NCBI GenBank assembly: GCA_030141605.1
Contig: JAQGDQ010000375.1
Span: forward strand, 17,501-79,500
DNA: 62,000 nucleotides
Source: Tubiluchus corallicola
Taxonomy: Eukaryota; Priapulida; Priapulimorpha; Priapulimorphida; Tubiluchidae
Direction: 5' to 3'
Positions 27,701-47,595 of this stretch are shown here, one piece after another. Position 1 is the stretch's first letter, and every line of letters begins with the position of its first letter. The notes below the pieces were generated by a model. The model was not told where the DNA came from. It did not search any database and saw only the letters and a program-made list of their open reading frames with translations. Made by a program: the position numbers and the translations under genes.

Positions 27701-28738
27701 TAAGTCAGCACGTAAGAAATAGTAAATCGTACATAGAAAGCAAGTTCATTAATTACTCATCACGTCACAATGAAGAGAACTTTTGTAATACTAAGTCGAT
27801 GGGAAGTTAAGTAGATTATTTAGCAAAATAGCTATCCCAACGTTTATTAAAAGTTTCCGGGCGACTCTGACAGTTGCGTAACTGCTGCATAAGTGCACAC
27901 AATTTCCACTACCCAGCCCTGGATACGATGGAATTATTTGCACGACTGGTGGAAAATTTTGGCGATTAAACAAGTCTTTTATAAGAGCACTCACACAGCA
28001 GTTCTTTCTCAAGGCCTTCAGATGGAAAACTTCCTTTAAAATGCTGGCATCATTAAATATTTTATGAATGGGTATCAAATGGACGACTTATAGACTTTGC
28101 ATAACATCCAGCAGATTACAATGTTGGAGATTTGTCAATAACACATAAAAAACTTCATAAATTTAGATCTTACACGTGGGTAATTTTATTTTGGAGTTTT
28201 CTCAAGCTAACGATATATCTTTCATCGATTTCCTTAAAATTTTCCTGACATAAAATTAATTTGTTTTTGTCATAAATCTTAAGGCAAATATCTGTGTACG
28301 CTATGTCATGCAGCATTGAAAACTACAGATTTTATTATAAATAATTCGAACATAATTCCCACAGTTTAAAAGTCTATAAAGTATGTTCCCAATTTCAAGT
28401 TTCAAATGACGTTTTAAGTACTACTATTTAAGTTTTTGTTGTCTTAAATTAACAGTAATTGTTTAGTGTTACATATTCCGTATCTGAACATAAATGAATA
28501 AATATTTGTTTCAGCATAGCATAGTGTGTGCTGCTTCAACTTACTTTAGTTTTTCTGTTTATTTCAGCTTATAACAGCTTATATTTAAATACATGTATAC
28601 GATGTACATTAGAAAACTAAATTATTCTACATAATGTTAAAAATCACTGTAATATTTACTTACATTAACTTGTATGCATGTGGAATGTTTATCACTGCGT
28701 ATCGTTTGCTGCTTGAGTGGAGATGACATTTCGATCAT
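10462..28738 (-). CDS. PLP-dependent decarboxylase, cysteine sulfinate/aspartate decarboxylase type
   Basis: Fourteen coding exons (transcript order, high to low): 28738-28664, 25239-25027, 24347-24254, 24139-24049, 23752-23646, 21283-21168, 18263-18129, 17745-17629, 15716-15652, 15161-15083, 14566-14367, 12207-12153, 11351-11262, 10644-10462. All join in phase and give 539 residues, complete. Family blocks in order: [69 protein letters not shown], then the PLP-lysine motif NPHK (Lys348), the catalytic-loop segment FQQDKFYD with Tyr385, [13 protein letters not shown], and the C-terminal TMMIGYQP. Group II PLP decarboxylases of this branch make hypotaurine/taurine or beta-alanine; TMMIGYQP and NTS..T(Y/F)E favour CSAD/ADC over glutamate decarboxylase. 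The N-terminus is somewhat longer than in vertebrate CSAD. The start is the first ATG after an in-frame acceptor; Met4 is an alternative. The exact substrate cannot be told from sequence alone. Confidence 0.94.
14643..14840 (+). mobile_element. tRNA-derived SINE-like element
   Basis: The stretch begins ggggctgtgtagtctagtaa, resembling a pol III A box (TAGTCTAGT). A B-box-like ggtggttcaaaac follows about 50 bases later, then an AT-rich body. It does not fold as a tRNA, so a degraded SINE is the best reading. It lies in a CSAD-gene intron. Confidence 0.5.
15820..15900 (-). mobile_element. tRNA-derived SINE head
   Basis: On the minus strand an A box (TAGCTCAAGTGG, near 15888-15876) and a B box (GGGTTCAAATCC, 15844-15833) have tRNA-like spacing. 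The T arm can pair with wobbles but the acceptor-stem ends do not, so this is a tRNA-derived SINE rather than a working tRNA gene. It lies in the intron between the CSAD exons at 17.7 and 15.7 kb. Confidence 0.6.
17540..17620. repeat. Tandem duplication of ~40 bp next to a splice donor
   Basis: Two near-identical copies of gtcagcatgatttatatg followed by (g/t)gacatgaagc(a/c)actag lie head to tail, ending nine bases from the donor of the CSAD exon at 17629. Confidence 0.85.
17820..18010. repeat. Imperfect ~100-bp tandem duplication
   Basis: The block containing gacactagcttcatacaata and aaacttctaagcaaataaa is repeated with changes about 100 bases on, and a third partial copy (ctatgacactagcc) follows near 18000. 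It is intronic. Confidence 0.7.
18770..19168. repeat. Long (GA)n tract interrupted by (TA)n blocks
   Basis: About 400 bases of almost pure GA repeat, broken by ggagggag and acggag variants and two TA runs (about 18952-18982 and 19054-19069). It creates a spurious Arg/Glu-rich reading frame. It lies in the CSAD-gene intron between the exons at 21.2 and 18.2 kb. Confidence 0.97.
19485..19610 (+). mobile_element. Possible degraded SINE
   Basis: ggtggtaatggcttagcgac followed about 40 bases later by ggtttgcaatttggc looks like decayed pol III A and B boxes. There is no tail or flanking duplication to confirm it. Confidence 0.25.
21748..21796. repeat. (TA)n microsatellite
   Basis: A run of ta units, intronic in the CSAD-like gene. 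Confidence 0.95.
22197..23170. repeat. 31-bp minisatellite, about 30 units
   Basis: The unit is gcagcatgctacctgtcaca followed by ctcatccttgt, 31 bases. The block at 22280-22625 is nearly perfect. The flanking part drifts to a gcagtgtactacctgtcaca + gtctctttctt variant of about the same period. As 31 is not a multiple of three, all three frames stay open and give spurious cysteine-rich frames. It lies in the CSAD-gene intron between the exons at 23.6 and 21.3 kb. Confidence 0.97.
25677..26028. mobile_element. MITE-like element with ~22-bp terminal inverted repeats
   Basis: The left end tatgatataccaaagcg and right end (reverse complement tatgatacaccaaaggg) match, continuing into ttcag on both sides. 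The 352-base interior has no coding capacity. It lies in the first coding intron of the CSAD-like gene. No clear target-site duplication beyond TA-rich ends was found. Confidence 0.65.
26975..27145. repeat. ~50-bp tandem repeat, three units
   Basis: Three diverged copies begin with cat(c/a)cagtttg and continue with aagtttagctcag and a ggtcac/ggccac core. It is intronic in the CSAD-like gene. Confidence 0.75.
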
Positions 28739-29887
28739 ATAATACAAATCAGTGACAAACGTTCAGAATTTTTCTCTTCAAAATCAAATCTCGACGGTTA
28801 GATTTCCTGCCAAACATAAACAGATTTAAAAATATTATAAATAGTGTTGCGTGCCCACATAACCTTCAATATAATTGCCCATTTCCGAGATTCAAAGACA
28901 CAATTTGCCTATAAGAGGTTAGTAAAGATTTTTTGTGTTGCACATTTGAGCTTCAATTTTTATACTGTTATTATGAACATAAAATAATGAAGGCTGAAAC
29001 GGACAAGAATATGAAATGGTCACACATGAATGTCGTGGTAAATTTGGGATTTTGCTTTTTTACTGAAAAACTATTTTTCTAGTTTTGACTATAACTGAAA
29101 CGTTAGCCAAAGTCCGCAATATCAAGGTATCGTTGCTTTGGAGATGTCGACAGCCTATGCGTAGCTAAAATTAAAAGCTTGAGCTGTTTGTAATAACTTA
29201 TCCTTTCAGCAGTAAGCGAAAATTGAGTTAAAATAGTAATGCGTTTCATAAAAAGTATAAGAAATTCGGCGTTCACCGTTCAGCTGACAGTAACATGGGT
29301 TACTATGATAATCCTTTGTAGTAAGCGTCAGGTAAGTCAAATTGTGCTCTGGGCTAACGTTTGGTGTAAAAGCGATCTTTGCGACTGATGAGCGTCATCG
29401 AAAGTGTCACAGGAGGCAGACACAATTTGGTGAAGCATTACCCAATATAATGACAATGATACTTTGGATACTATACCTGTAGTAAATAAGTAACGATAGA
29501 TTTTGCCACCTATTTAGCTTTTTTTGTTCATGACGCCATTAATAAATATACTGAATGAAGCAAACAAACTGGCCTATTTCTGAATTTTATCAGTCATTTA
29601 CGCAGTTCACTAATGCAAATGCAAGACAAACTAACAGTACTGAACAGAACACTTACTCAAGCATGTGGTAAATTATACTCATTCGAAAATTAATGAAGTT
29701 TAGTGCATTTTCCTGATGACAGAAATTGTTAAAACAGTTTTTATTCACAAAATTTAATGACTGAATTCTCATTCAAATGACTTAAAAACGGGTATCCTAT
29801 TTCTTCTAATAACACAGTTTGATATTATATATTTTTTCTGTAGGACAAAATATTTTTTAAATACATGATATCGACAGCAAAACTCAC

Positions 29888-29960
29888 CTTTGTTAATTTT
29901 ATTCAGACAGTAGTTGTAGAGCAGACAAATCCCCGCCTCAAATACCCGCTTTTTATGCTA
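29888..29960 (-). promoter_or_regulatory. Putative TATA-type promoter and non-coding first exon of the CSAD-like gene
   Basis: On the minus strand a TATA-like element (CATAAAAAGCG, 29958-29948) lies upstream of a short stretch ending at 29888 in a good donor (AACAAAG|GTGAGT). A matching acceptor (tttatgtttggcag|GAAATC) sits at 28806, 68 bases before the ATG at 28738. Together they suggest a short untranslated exon with a start site near 29925. This is inferred from splice and TATA signals only. Confidence 0.45.
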
Positions 29961-31214
29961 CAGACAGGACTAGACGATGTTATTTCAGACTCAAGAGTTA
30001 TTATTTTTATCAGTGTCATCCGATAACCGGTGTACCACGTGTTCATAGGTTAGCACGTCTCTACTTTTAATACTCCACTCATGATAACAATATCAAGGCC
30101 GCGTGTAGATTTTCTGTAAGCCATTGCCGAGGTTTACATTCAACACACAGACCAGCTAAGATTTCGAGAACACGTCAAACACGTACCGTTTTCCATGCTT
30201 GCCTGCCGATGCAAGATTGTAGTACGCATGCGCAATTAGGTTTTCGAGAAACGCACACTCACAGTCAGTAGTATCGCACGGGCTTAATAATTTTCTAGTA
30301 GTAGCTGAGTCAGGCTGAGGGCAAGGACTTTACATGAATGAAGTTTCAAGTTTTTACCCCAACTTTAGTACCGTTTGGCAGTCACAAGTGCGGGATAATT
30401 TTACTTTTGTTCACTCCTTTATACCACGAAGTTCAATAGTTTTGTGCAGCTCTCTTTTTTTTGGTAACACGTACATCGGACCAGATTCATTTTTCTGTCT
30501 ACACACGTGGTGTTTGTAGCACATGACAAACAGTTTATTTTAACGTTGTCTTCTTTCTCTGAACTTGAACTGTTTTTAACCTGCTGCTGAGTGCTGAGTG
30601 TGTTGAGTATTTTGTGCTTTTGTTTTCTTCTTGTGACATTTTATGGGCTATACATTCATTTACTAATAATTAGTGATTGCTTTATCAATCTTAAAATCTA
30701 AAAAACATTTAGTGATTTTCTAGTGTTTTCTTTTCGTTTTTTCATCGTGTAGATTACATGGTGATCTACTGAAATTTTGTCTCTTTTCTATTTCTTTTTT
30801 GGGGATTTTTTAAATGTGAAATGAAATCTGTCTGTAATTATTGCCACCTTTGTGGAAAGTATGTAGGCCTACATTTGTTAGTCATGCAACTAAAGCACGT
30901 GAACTTGTTAACCAATGGTACTGCTGTTAATAAAACCTCTTGGTTTCTCTTCTTCTCCTCCTCCAAGCAATAGAGATTCCAACAATTTGTTCACTACGCA
31001 AGCCCGCGTTTGCACCTAAACCAACGGCATATTCCCTAGTCATAGAATTATATTTCATGTCATTTCTATAATACCGGTGTTCTAGTAAAACGATGTAGTA
31101 AATGTAAACTTTATAAAACTGTAGTCGGAACTAACTAATCATGAGAAATGAGAAATCACTGACCTACAATTTAGCTGTGTCCCTCCTCTCCCTCTCTTTC
31201 TTTGTGCACAGTTA

Positions 31215-31251
<37 letters not shown>

Positions 31252-31610
31252 TCGTTTACTAGTCCAGGGATAACCCCTTAAGTAAACCTAATATTTATTT
31301 CCAAGGTAGTTCAAATCTCGTTTGGTCGGCTCATTTTCAGTTGTTCCACGATGTGCTCAATTTTTAAACTCCGTGTGACAATTAATTCTACATAAACCAA
31401 GCAAGAATTTATTTACTACTGTTCATTAAATGCATCTCTCGTTTTCAGTTGGTAGATAACCTCGACCTAACCTCACCTCGTCACATACCAACAATGGTGG
31501 TCCTAGTTGTGGTTCTAGCTCAAAAACTGTAAAATTAGATAGAACTTAACGAAAAATAAATGAAAATCCTGCAGCATCTTGAAGTTGACTAAAAGTGGCT
31601 ACTAGATTTA
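29960..31610. other. Intergenic region upstream of the CSAD-like gene
   Basis: No exon was recognised. It holds an (AAT)n microsatellite at about 31217-31250 and otherwise unremarkable AT-rich sequence. The part next to 29960 is probably promoter of the CSAD-like gene. Confidence 0.5.
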
Positions 31611-31620
31611 CTAAGTACAA

Positions 31621-32527
31621 GCAAACTGTCTCTTAATTACGGCCCTGTCAGAATCAAAATCGTAGGTTTTTTTTATGGCATTAAAATACCTACATTTTCA
31701 ACTACTGCCCAAAAATCTTTCTACGCATAAATAACTGTAATAATTGAAAATATAATTTATTTAAAGTAACTGTTTAGAAAGAATCTTTAGAAGCTAGGAT
31801 AATTACTTTCTCTTTATGTTGATTTTTTGACAGACTTGCAATTTCTTGTTCAAAACAGTGGCTAACTAACTGCACTGTTGTTACCACAGTAACAGCAAAC
31901 TATGTAAAACTAGTATATTTACAAGTGAGTAGCAACACTATGCAGTAAAAATGATTTAGGAGCGTCCTCTGCAGTTTAAAATAGAGAGTACTGAAGCTAC
32001 CGATCATGATGTCACATCATTGATGTGTTACAGTAAGTTGTTATCACACGTCTGTCAAGTTAATAAAAGAACTAACAAGTTCAGACCTCACCTTTGAACT
32101 GCAGGCCAGTGATTTTCCATCTGAAAATCTTATTAATATATAAGAGTGAAAATAAATCCCTTTGCATTTCATGCTGCCATGGGAAATCACGGGCCTGCAG
32201 TTAAAAAGGGGGCTTGCATTTGCTACTTTTTATATTAACGTGACAGACGTATGATATCACCGCACTGTAACACATCATGAAAGGTAGCTTCAGTACTCCC
32301 TATTTTAAACTGCAGAGGACGCTCCTTAGTCATTTTTGCTGCTCTACTAGTTTTGCACAGTTTGCGTTACTGTTACAGTAATAACAACTAGTTAACAATG
32401 TAACTTAACTTTTTTCAAAAGAACATTCTGGTAGTTGAAAAATGAAGCTCCTTGATTTGTTTTTTGATGCCACAAAATTACCTACGATTTTGACTCTGAC
32501 AGGACCCCAATTAAGGAACAGTTTATT
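31621..32527. repeat. Large imperfect inverted repeat
   Basis: The left arm (about 31621-32120) and right arm (about 32179-32527) are inverted copies around a spacer of about 58 bases. Matching pairs include ccctgtcagaatcaaaatcg with its complement near 32485-32504, gcgtcctctgcagtttaaaa with its complement near 32305-32325, and aactgcaggcc...gattttccat with its complement at 32178-32201. The left arm is about 150 bases longer. No open frame spans it. A foldback or MITE-type transposon is likely. Confidence 0.85.
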
Positions 32528-32934
32528 TTCACGTCCTGTACATGGTGCCACCATGAATACTGTCAGTCTATGTATTAGGCTACCTGCATTTATGACAAGC
32601 CAAATGTCCATTAAGTAGAAATATTTGGTTTTTATCAGCTATAAAAGCTTCGGTTCGAGTTATAAAAAACTATATATTATAAAAACATAGTTTTCTGAGC
32701 ATAACTTACTTAAGTTTTGTTGGCAAAAATTAAAATTACTTGGCGAACACTGTGATTTTCCATCCCAAGCTTTTCATAAATACAATTGTCTAACAAAATT
32801 ATGGCTTTCTGAAAAGATACGGAAATTTTGAACGAAACAATAATTTAGTAGCAAAATCCACGATTTCTGAACAAAACTAGGTTTTGCAAAGCGAATCTAT
32901 AGGGTATTTCCAATTATTGTATATTTGGCTATAA

Positions 32935-33118
32935 TATACATTGTCCAAGAACTTTCTACGCAAAAAACTGTGATAATTAAAAATATAATTTATTTAAAAA
33001 AAATTGTTTAGAAAAAATCTTTAGAAGGATAACTACTAGGTAAAATAATTTTCTCTTTCTCTTTAAGTTGATTTTTTGACAGATTTACAATTTCTGTTCA
33101 AAATTAACAACATTTTAT
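32935..33118. repeat. Direct copy of part of the inverted-repeat left arm
   Basis: This stretch repeats 31700-31860 in the same orientation: both contain aaaatataatttatttaaa, an ...gtttagaaa.aatctttagaag segment and gttgattttttgacaga. The copied part is close to the piece missing from the right arm. Confidence 0.8.
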
Positions 33119-33119
33119 T
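33114..33119 (-). terminator. Poly(A) signal of the pseudo-cathepsin gene
   Basis: tttatt on the plus strand reads AATAAA on the gene strand, about 235 bases past the stop codon. It lies inside the repeated segment 32935-33118, so a repeat may supply this gene's 3' end. Confidence 0.45.
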
Positions 33120-33353
33120 GTTACCGTTAGGGCATCCAGTAATCTCTGATTGAGCACAATGGACACTGATCGAAAACCGTGGCTTTTCCTCACACCGAAG
33201 CGCGAGTTACGTTAAATTTGTAGTCGTTTAATAGCGAAATTTCTATTGAGCATTAAATTTGTCCGGTTTGACATTTTTTGTCGAATGTGACTAACAAGCG
33301 AGCAGTAGAATTTTAACACCTAAACTCGGCTTAACCATATAAGCTTGAAAGGT

Positions 33354-41915
<8,562 letters not shown>

Positions 41916-42249
41916 GATCCTATTGCAACTGAAAAAATGTTGTTCCACAATTGAGTGAAAATAATAGTAAAATTCTGTTTTTTAACGACAAATGTGATGA
42001 TAAAGATTTAGATTAGATTAGGTTGCAATATTTGGTATAAAAAGCCGTATCATAACATGAAAACATTACACCACACTAAAATAAAATATTACAATAATAG
42101 CTACACTAAAATACTACTATATACAATAAACACAGTAAATAAAAATTCGTAGCTACCACGTTCGATGACTGCTATTTACAGTCTGCTGTTACACACCTTA
42201 AAATAAAGAGATTGCGTGATCGTGTGGAGATGAACACAGATAAAGATTA

Positions 42250-42345
42250 AGTTGACAAAGATGATGATGATGATGACGACAATGATGACAATACTTACGA
42301 TGATGATGATGATAATGAGTATGATGAAGATGGCGACGATGACAA
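42250..42345. repeat. (GAT/GAC)n microsatellite
   Basis: Imperfect gatgatgatgatgacgacaa units, intergenic upstream of the pseudo-cathepsin gene. Confidence 0.85.
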
Positions 42346-44309
42346 TGATATGACGATGGGAGCCAGTATCACATGTATGTGTATGTATAAATTTCATATG
42401 TATATTCATACATTTGTATAACGTGTATAACAACGCAACAAGCAAAAACGTTGTAAAACAAATACAAACAAAATGCAAAACTACAATTTAATTCGAGCAA
42501 ATTAAATTGGTACCACTTAAGTCAGACGTAAAAGAATCCGGCTATGATGTTGAGCACATTACTGCGGCCTCATCGGTTCTGAAATTTAAAAAGCTAAAGC
42601 ATTTCTTAATGACAGTTGGAATAAAGCGTTCATTGCTTAAATCCCTTCATAAAAATTTGATCAACCAAGGGTGTCGTTTCATCAGCATCAATATTTTATT
42701 CAAAAACTGAGAAAACTTGGAACAGCAACAGATTGTTAGAATTTAATAACCAAAGTTTTTTTCAAACAATGCTGTCAATTTAACATGTGTACTCTTCCTA
42801 ATATTGTAACAAACATTCAAAAATTTAAAACTGCTGTCTTGTTAATACTAACTTTAATTCGTTTTATTCAATGTCTTGCCTTATTATCGCGATTGCTCAC
42901 GAATCACTGTTTTTATCGCCTGTGCCTACATGCAGTGTCTGTTGGTTTTGTGTTTAGTATTGTCTGTGCTATCTTCGCAACTTCCAGCTTATTAAGATTT
43001 TAATATGTCTGGCATCGATACGTCTTAGATTACGTGTAACTTTTATTAAAATTTTTAAACAAATCATTAATATGAATAAATAAAGAACAGGTATTTAATT
43101 GGTGAAAGCTTTGTTTAGTTTTGATATTTTAAGATTAATGAAGTTAGCTAATAAATAATATAAATTAGAGCTAATTTTGTATGGCGAATCAATGTTACAT
43201 TTTTTAAAGAAAGTTATACTGACAACATAAGCAATGAATATTTAAAAAGTTCCACTATAGCGCATCACTATTCATAATAAAATTTGTGAGACTTCACGGA
43301 TAGCAAATTGCGAAAAAACAGCGAATAATCTAGTTTAAAAATCGAAAACTTATGTAAACAGCGGAACGAATTAAGCTCGATTCTACTTTATTTTGGAGTA
43401 ATCATCCTGGCGCTATCTTCCACATAATTTTTTTTTATTTTACGATAACCTTCAAGTTTCCAATCTTCGTCCGAACCTACAGTCCTACATGCTGCTTACA
43501 AACTACAAAAGAATCGTCAGTCAAAATCTCAGGAAAAATTCATGAACAACGGGAAAGCGAGTACAGTAGCCACGGGTATTGACCTGAAAAATGCGTCCTA
43601 TTTAAAGTGGCAGCAAAGCAGAAAGCTCAGTCACTTACCGTATGTAGAATGTTGTACAAGCCAAATGTTCAGCTATTGATGATGAAAAAACGTGACGACT
43701 TCTAACAAATTAAACGGAACAGAATAATAGTGGCATAAAACATGTGTGGAGCTTTTAGTTGCCGGTGAAGGTTAACCGATAGTCGTTTGCGCCTTGAAAC
43801 TTTAAAGTTGTTTAATTGTGATGTGCAAAAACGTTTCGCAGAAGAAAGTGAATTTTCCGGTTTGTTAATGTGTGTTGCTGTCATAAAGTCGTCAAACCGT
43901 GCCCAAGGCGTCAAAACAGTCAGGTAACAACTTGGGTTAAAATTTAGTTAAGAAAAAAGAATTCGGTAAACCTTAGCATCTATATACGTGTGAAACATAT
44001 GTACGGATTAGTGTTACAGCGAACTTTGGTTGCCTGTCATATCATTGCCCAACAAGAATGAAGTACGTGGTTAATTAGTAAATCAAGAGAATTTCAGAAG
44101 CTGAACTATAGTAAAAAATAAATGTAGGACAAGTTATGTAAAAGACATTTCCATTATTGTAAGTGATTGGAGTATGTCAGACACAATGTATTATATCATC
44201 AACTTTATCACTATCAGATTATGTTATCCACACAGAAAAATTTTTCAACGCACAGACACGCACGCACGCACACACACACAGTAAGCGGCAATTTGCTGTG
44301 CAGACATTT

Positions 44310-44455
44310 CTACGCATTGACATTTGGACACAGATGTTTCACCTTAAACTTTTGGATACAGTTGTCCTTTGGACAAATATAGGCACTTTGGGAATTTGGA
44401 CTCAAGACATTTGGTCACACAGGTGATTTGGACACAAGGTATTTTGGACACGTAG
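44310..44455. repeat. Degenerate ~20-bp repeat with tttggacaca core
   Basis: Repeated tttggacaca/tttggatacag/tttggtcacac words at about 16-22 base spacing, seven or so copies. Confidence 0.65.
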
Positions 44456-47400
44456 ACTAGTTCGTCCTTATTCATAAAATTATCACGTCAAAATTTCAGC
44501 TTGACCTTGGGACGTCATCTTAGGAAATAACTTGAAGCCGTGATTTTTTTTAATCCAAATGTCTCTTGTTTCAAATCCAGTCTCAGTCCCGACTTTTCAG
44601 TTCATTCAGTTTGATTTCAAGTTTCATTCATTGTCGATTATTCCACCATGCAAAATGCGTAATTCAATGATTTTGCAAATCCAACACTTGGGTTTACTGA
44701 TCTTAGTAGTTTTTCAATAGAAATAGAAGACCTGAACTACATTTATGAAAAGATAAAAACGTCAAATCTTGGTAATGCACACCTACTTAGCTAATCTTGC
44801 TAATTACATTGTCGAAATCATAAACCAACTCCATACGTAGAATAACCTGCCGAATATTACCCTGACAACTAAAATTTCGAAGCGGCAAATTTGTGAAAAC
44901 GTTTGGTTTCCGGGCTCTGCATGTTAGACCGAATCAGAAATGAATATGCGTCTGTGCTCGTTTGTATTGTAAACTGCTGCTTACTGTGAGACTGTAGAAT
45001 TTTCAAGTGTGGTTAACCGGTTAGAGCAACAGACAACATTTAGGTGGGTACAACTATCCAAGTGAGACTGGCGAGGCAGAAATTTTGAGACCAAATGCGT
45101 GCATCAATACAGGAACTGTAAATGTTATGGATTAATACAAACCCAGTGTCACGTGGGTTTGCTACACAACTTTCGCATCACTTAGAAAATATACGATATA
45201 ATCTAGGAATATAGGTCAATGATTAAATATGCAGTGTATGTGTAGTAATGATTTGCATCTTTCTTGTGAGTCGAAAATGTGGATTTGCTGAATACATTAG
45301 GTGTATGGGCTATTATTTCCCATTACTTGTGTTTTACTAGAGCATCTTTTGGCAATTTAAAAAATTATGTTCAGTGTGCAGAATTTATTTTAGCACCAAT
45401 AAATTTGGTGAAGTGCATATCCACAGTGTCCAAAGGGAGACAGTGACAAAAATTACAGGTAAAACCATTGTGGAGAAAACTAATCGATCGGCGTTCAAAA
45501 TATAAATGTTACATGTCTGCTATAGGAGCCATTTAAGTGTAAAATAGAAGCTATTCATAGTTAACAAAAATACCAGTAGGTCGCAACAATAAGTAAAACA
45601 GTCGAGGAAAAGCATGTAATAATCTAATCTAATTTCCTTCTGTCCCTCAGCAATGATACTTTTTGTGTGTCAGACTTTTGTGCAAGTTTCACTTATTGTT
45701 ATATAGTTTTCTCAATGTGCCAAGAACCGTTGCCATTATGAAATAAAAAAGTATCTATGATGTTGGTACTTTAATTTGTGATCAATAAATTCAGAGGCAA
45801 ATATATAAGGTTATAATGTCTAGACTTTCAGATATACCTAAGTTTATAACGCTGATACTATAGTAATGTGGGCTCCATTTATTAACAGTTTCCTGTTATT
45901 GTAGTGTACCTGGTGTCTAGGGGATGTCACACTCACAAATAGGTAACAGACTTTCGATGCTGTCATTAAAAATTACTACGAAATGTAATATTCAATACCA
46001 GCGAGCTGTGCAACCCGTCCCTATATAATATATGTGTGCGTCCATTTGTATGTACTTATCTGTGGCGCAACATAAAGTTGAATACTGAATCTATGATAAT
46101 TATTACATTTATTAAATAACTAACAAAATATCCAAGCTTTTAACAACATATACTATAATTCTTGGCCAACTCCAATTGATTACAATAAGGTATAAGCATG
46201 CATCATTCAGCTCTCTAACCATGCATTTAACTTGACAATTTTAACTATAGCTTCATTTTAATAAGTGTGTTGAACCTAGTTCTTAAGTTTACAACAGAAT
46301 TTGTAATACTTTGATCGCTATACACGCTATTAAGCTCGTATTTACGAATGCATACAGCTCTTTCCATTTCTGATAGATGATATGCAGCGGTTACGTTAGC
46401 AGTAATAATTTTACAAGACTGCGCAACGCTTGCACTATAATTCGCTCACGCTAAGTAACCTTTAGACAATATTTCGCCGCTAAAATATAATTCGTCTACT
46501 GAACAAATGTCAGCAACGTTCAGGCCTACATACATATGAAGGCTAACGATCATTATATAACTTAGCTCATCTTTCTCAGCTTCATACACAAGCGACTGTG
46601 GGCTAAACATACTTAAAATAAAGTGTCTTCTTCACAACTCACAACCAAAAACGTACATGAATCCCAACTCATTACATTATTAGAAAGATAAAAATGACTC
46701 GTACCAGAAATTTTCATATCGCTTCTTCTGCTTTTTTTAAAAATTTGAATATATCTATATATTATCTGCTCATCATGTTCTGCAATAGCACATTCGCACG
46801 TTATAATGAATTCAATTTAATAGAATTGTAACAGTTTGTATTGTGTGTTTGCAGGTTATCGCAATGTAGGCCTAGCTAGGATGTGCAACACGGACATTTC
46901 AAAATGCTGTCTTGATAGTTCAACGATGCTCTGCTTCGTATTTTATGGACCAGTGTGACTATGTCACAGTGTGATTATGTCAAAAGCTCTCGATTGAACT
47001 CTTGTTAAGGATAATTATCTGTGGGTGGTCACAATATAGTGAGATAGAAGTACTCGCGCGAAGTGCATTTGGCCCTTTGAGGCAGACAGCGCAGACTTCA
47101 GCACTTTCAAATACTTAAGACTGACTTGTTAAATACTACGTTGAACAAGTAATATAATAAACGTGTCTTTGTGTTTAGTTCACTACATTCTTGTATTTCT
47201 TAGAAAATTTCTTGGCATCAACAACATTTCCTGAAAATTGCCTAACCAGTGGATCGAAGCAAAAGAAGCACTGACTCAGCTGCTGTTTTCCAGCTTGCTA
47301 GTAATATGGCACTGTCGCGCATGCGTGAGTTCAAAATTGGCATGCATAATCGTGCTACTATCTGACTAGACACTGTCGTACAGTTGCGGCTTAGTTCTGT

Positions 47401-47470
47401 ATCTCGCGCAATGTTTGTGACATATTATGTTATTTTGCGGCATGTAGCTTCTGCCCCTGTTGTTTTGCTG

Positions 47471-47476
47471 TATAAA
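47471..47476 (+). promoter_or_regulatory. TATA box of the glycosyltransferase-like gene
   Basis: ctgtataaagtag lies 125 bases before the ATG at 47596. A start about 30 bases downstream would give a 5' UTR of roughly 95 bases without an intron. Confidence 0.5.
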
Positions 47477-47595
47477 GTAGTTCCTGTTTTTGCGTAATAG
47501 GAGGCACTGATTTGTCGTCATTGTTGTCAAAAAAGTATCGTTGCTACTCGCAGCTGAATTGTGCATCAACAAACCTGCACACAATCTGATCCAAC

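Larger units (their letters stand above)
41950..47465. other. Intergenic region between two divergently placed genes
   Basis: No supported exon or RNA gene. Apart from the GAT repeat it contains a degenerate short tandem repeat at about 44310-44455 built on tttggacaca. The reading frames here are short and have no recognisable domain. The ends should hold the promoters of the pseudo-cathepsin gene (-) and the glycosyltransferase-like gene (+). Confidence 0.5.

Noticed and set aside
45010-45070. ggttaaccggttagagcaac resembling a tRNA D-arm/A box
   Set aside because: No B box follows at the right distance and no cloverleaf can be drawn.
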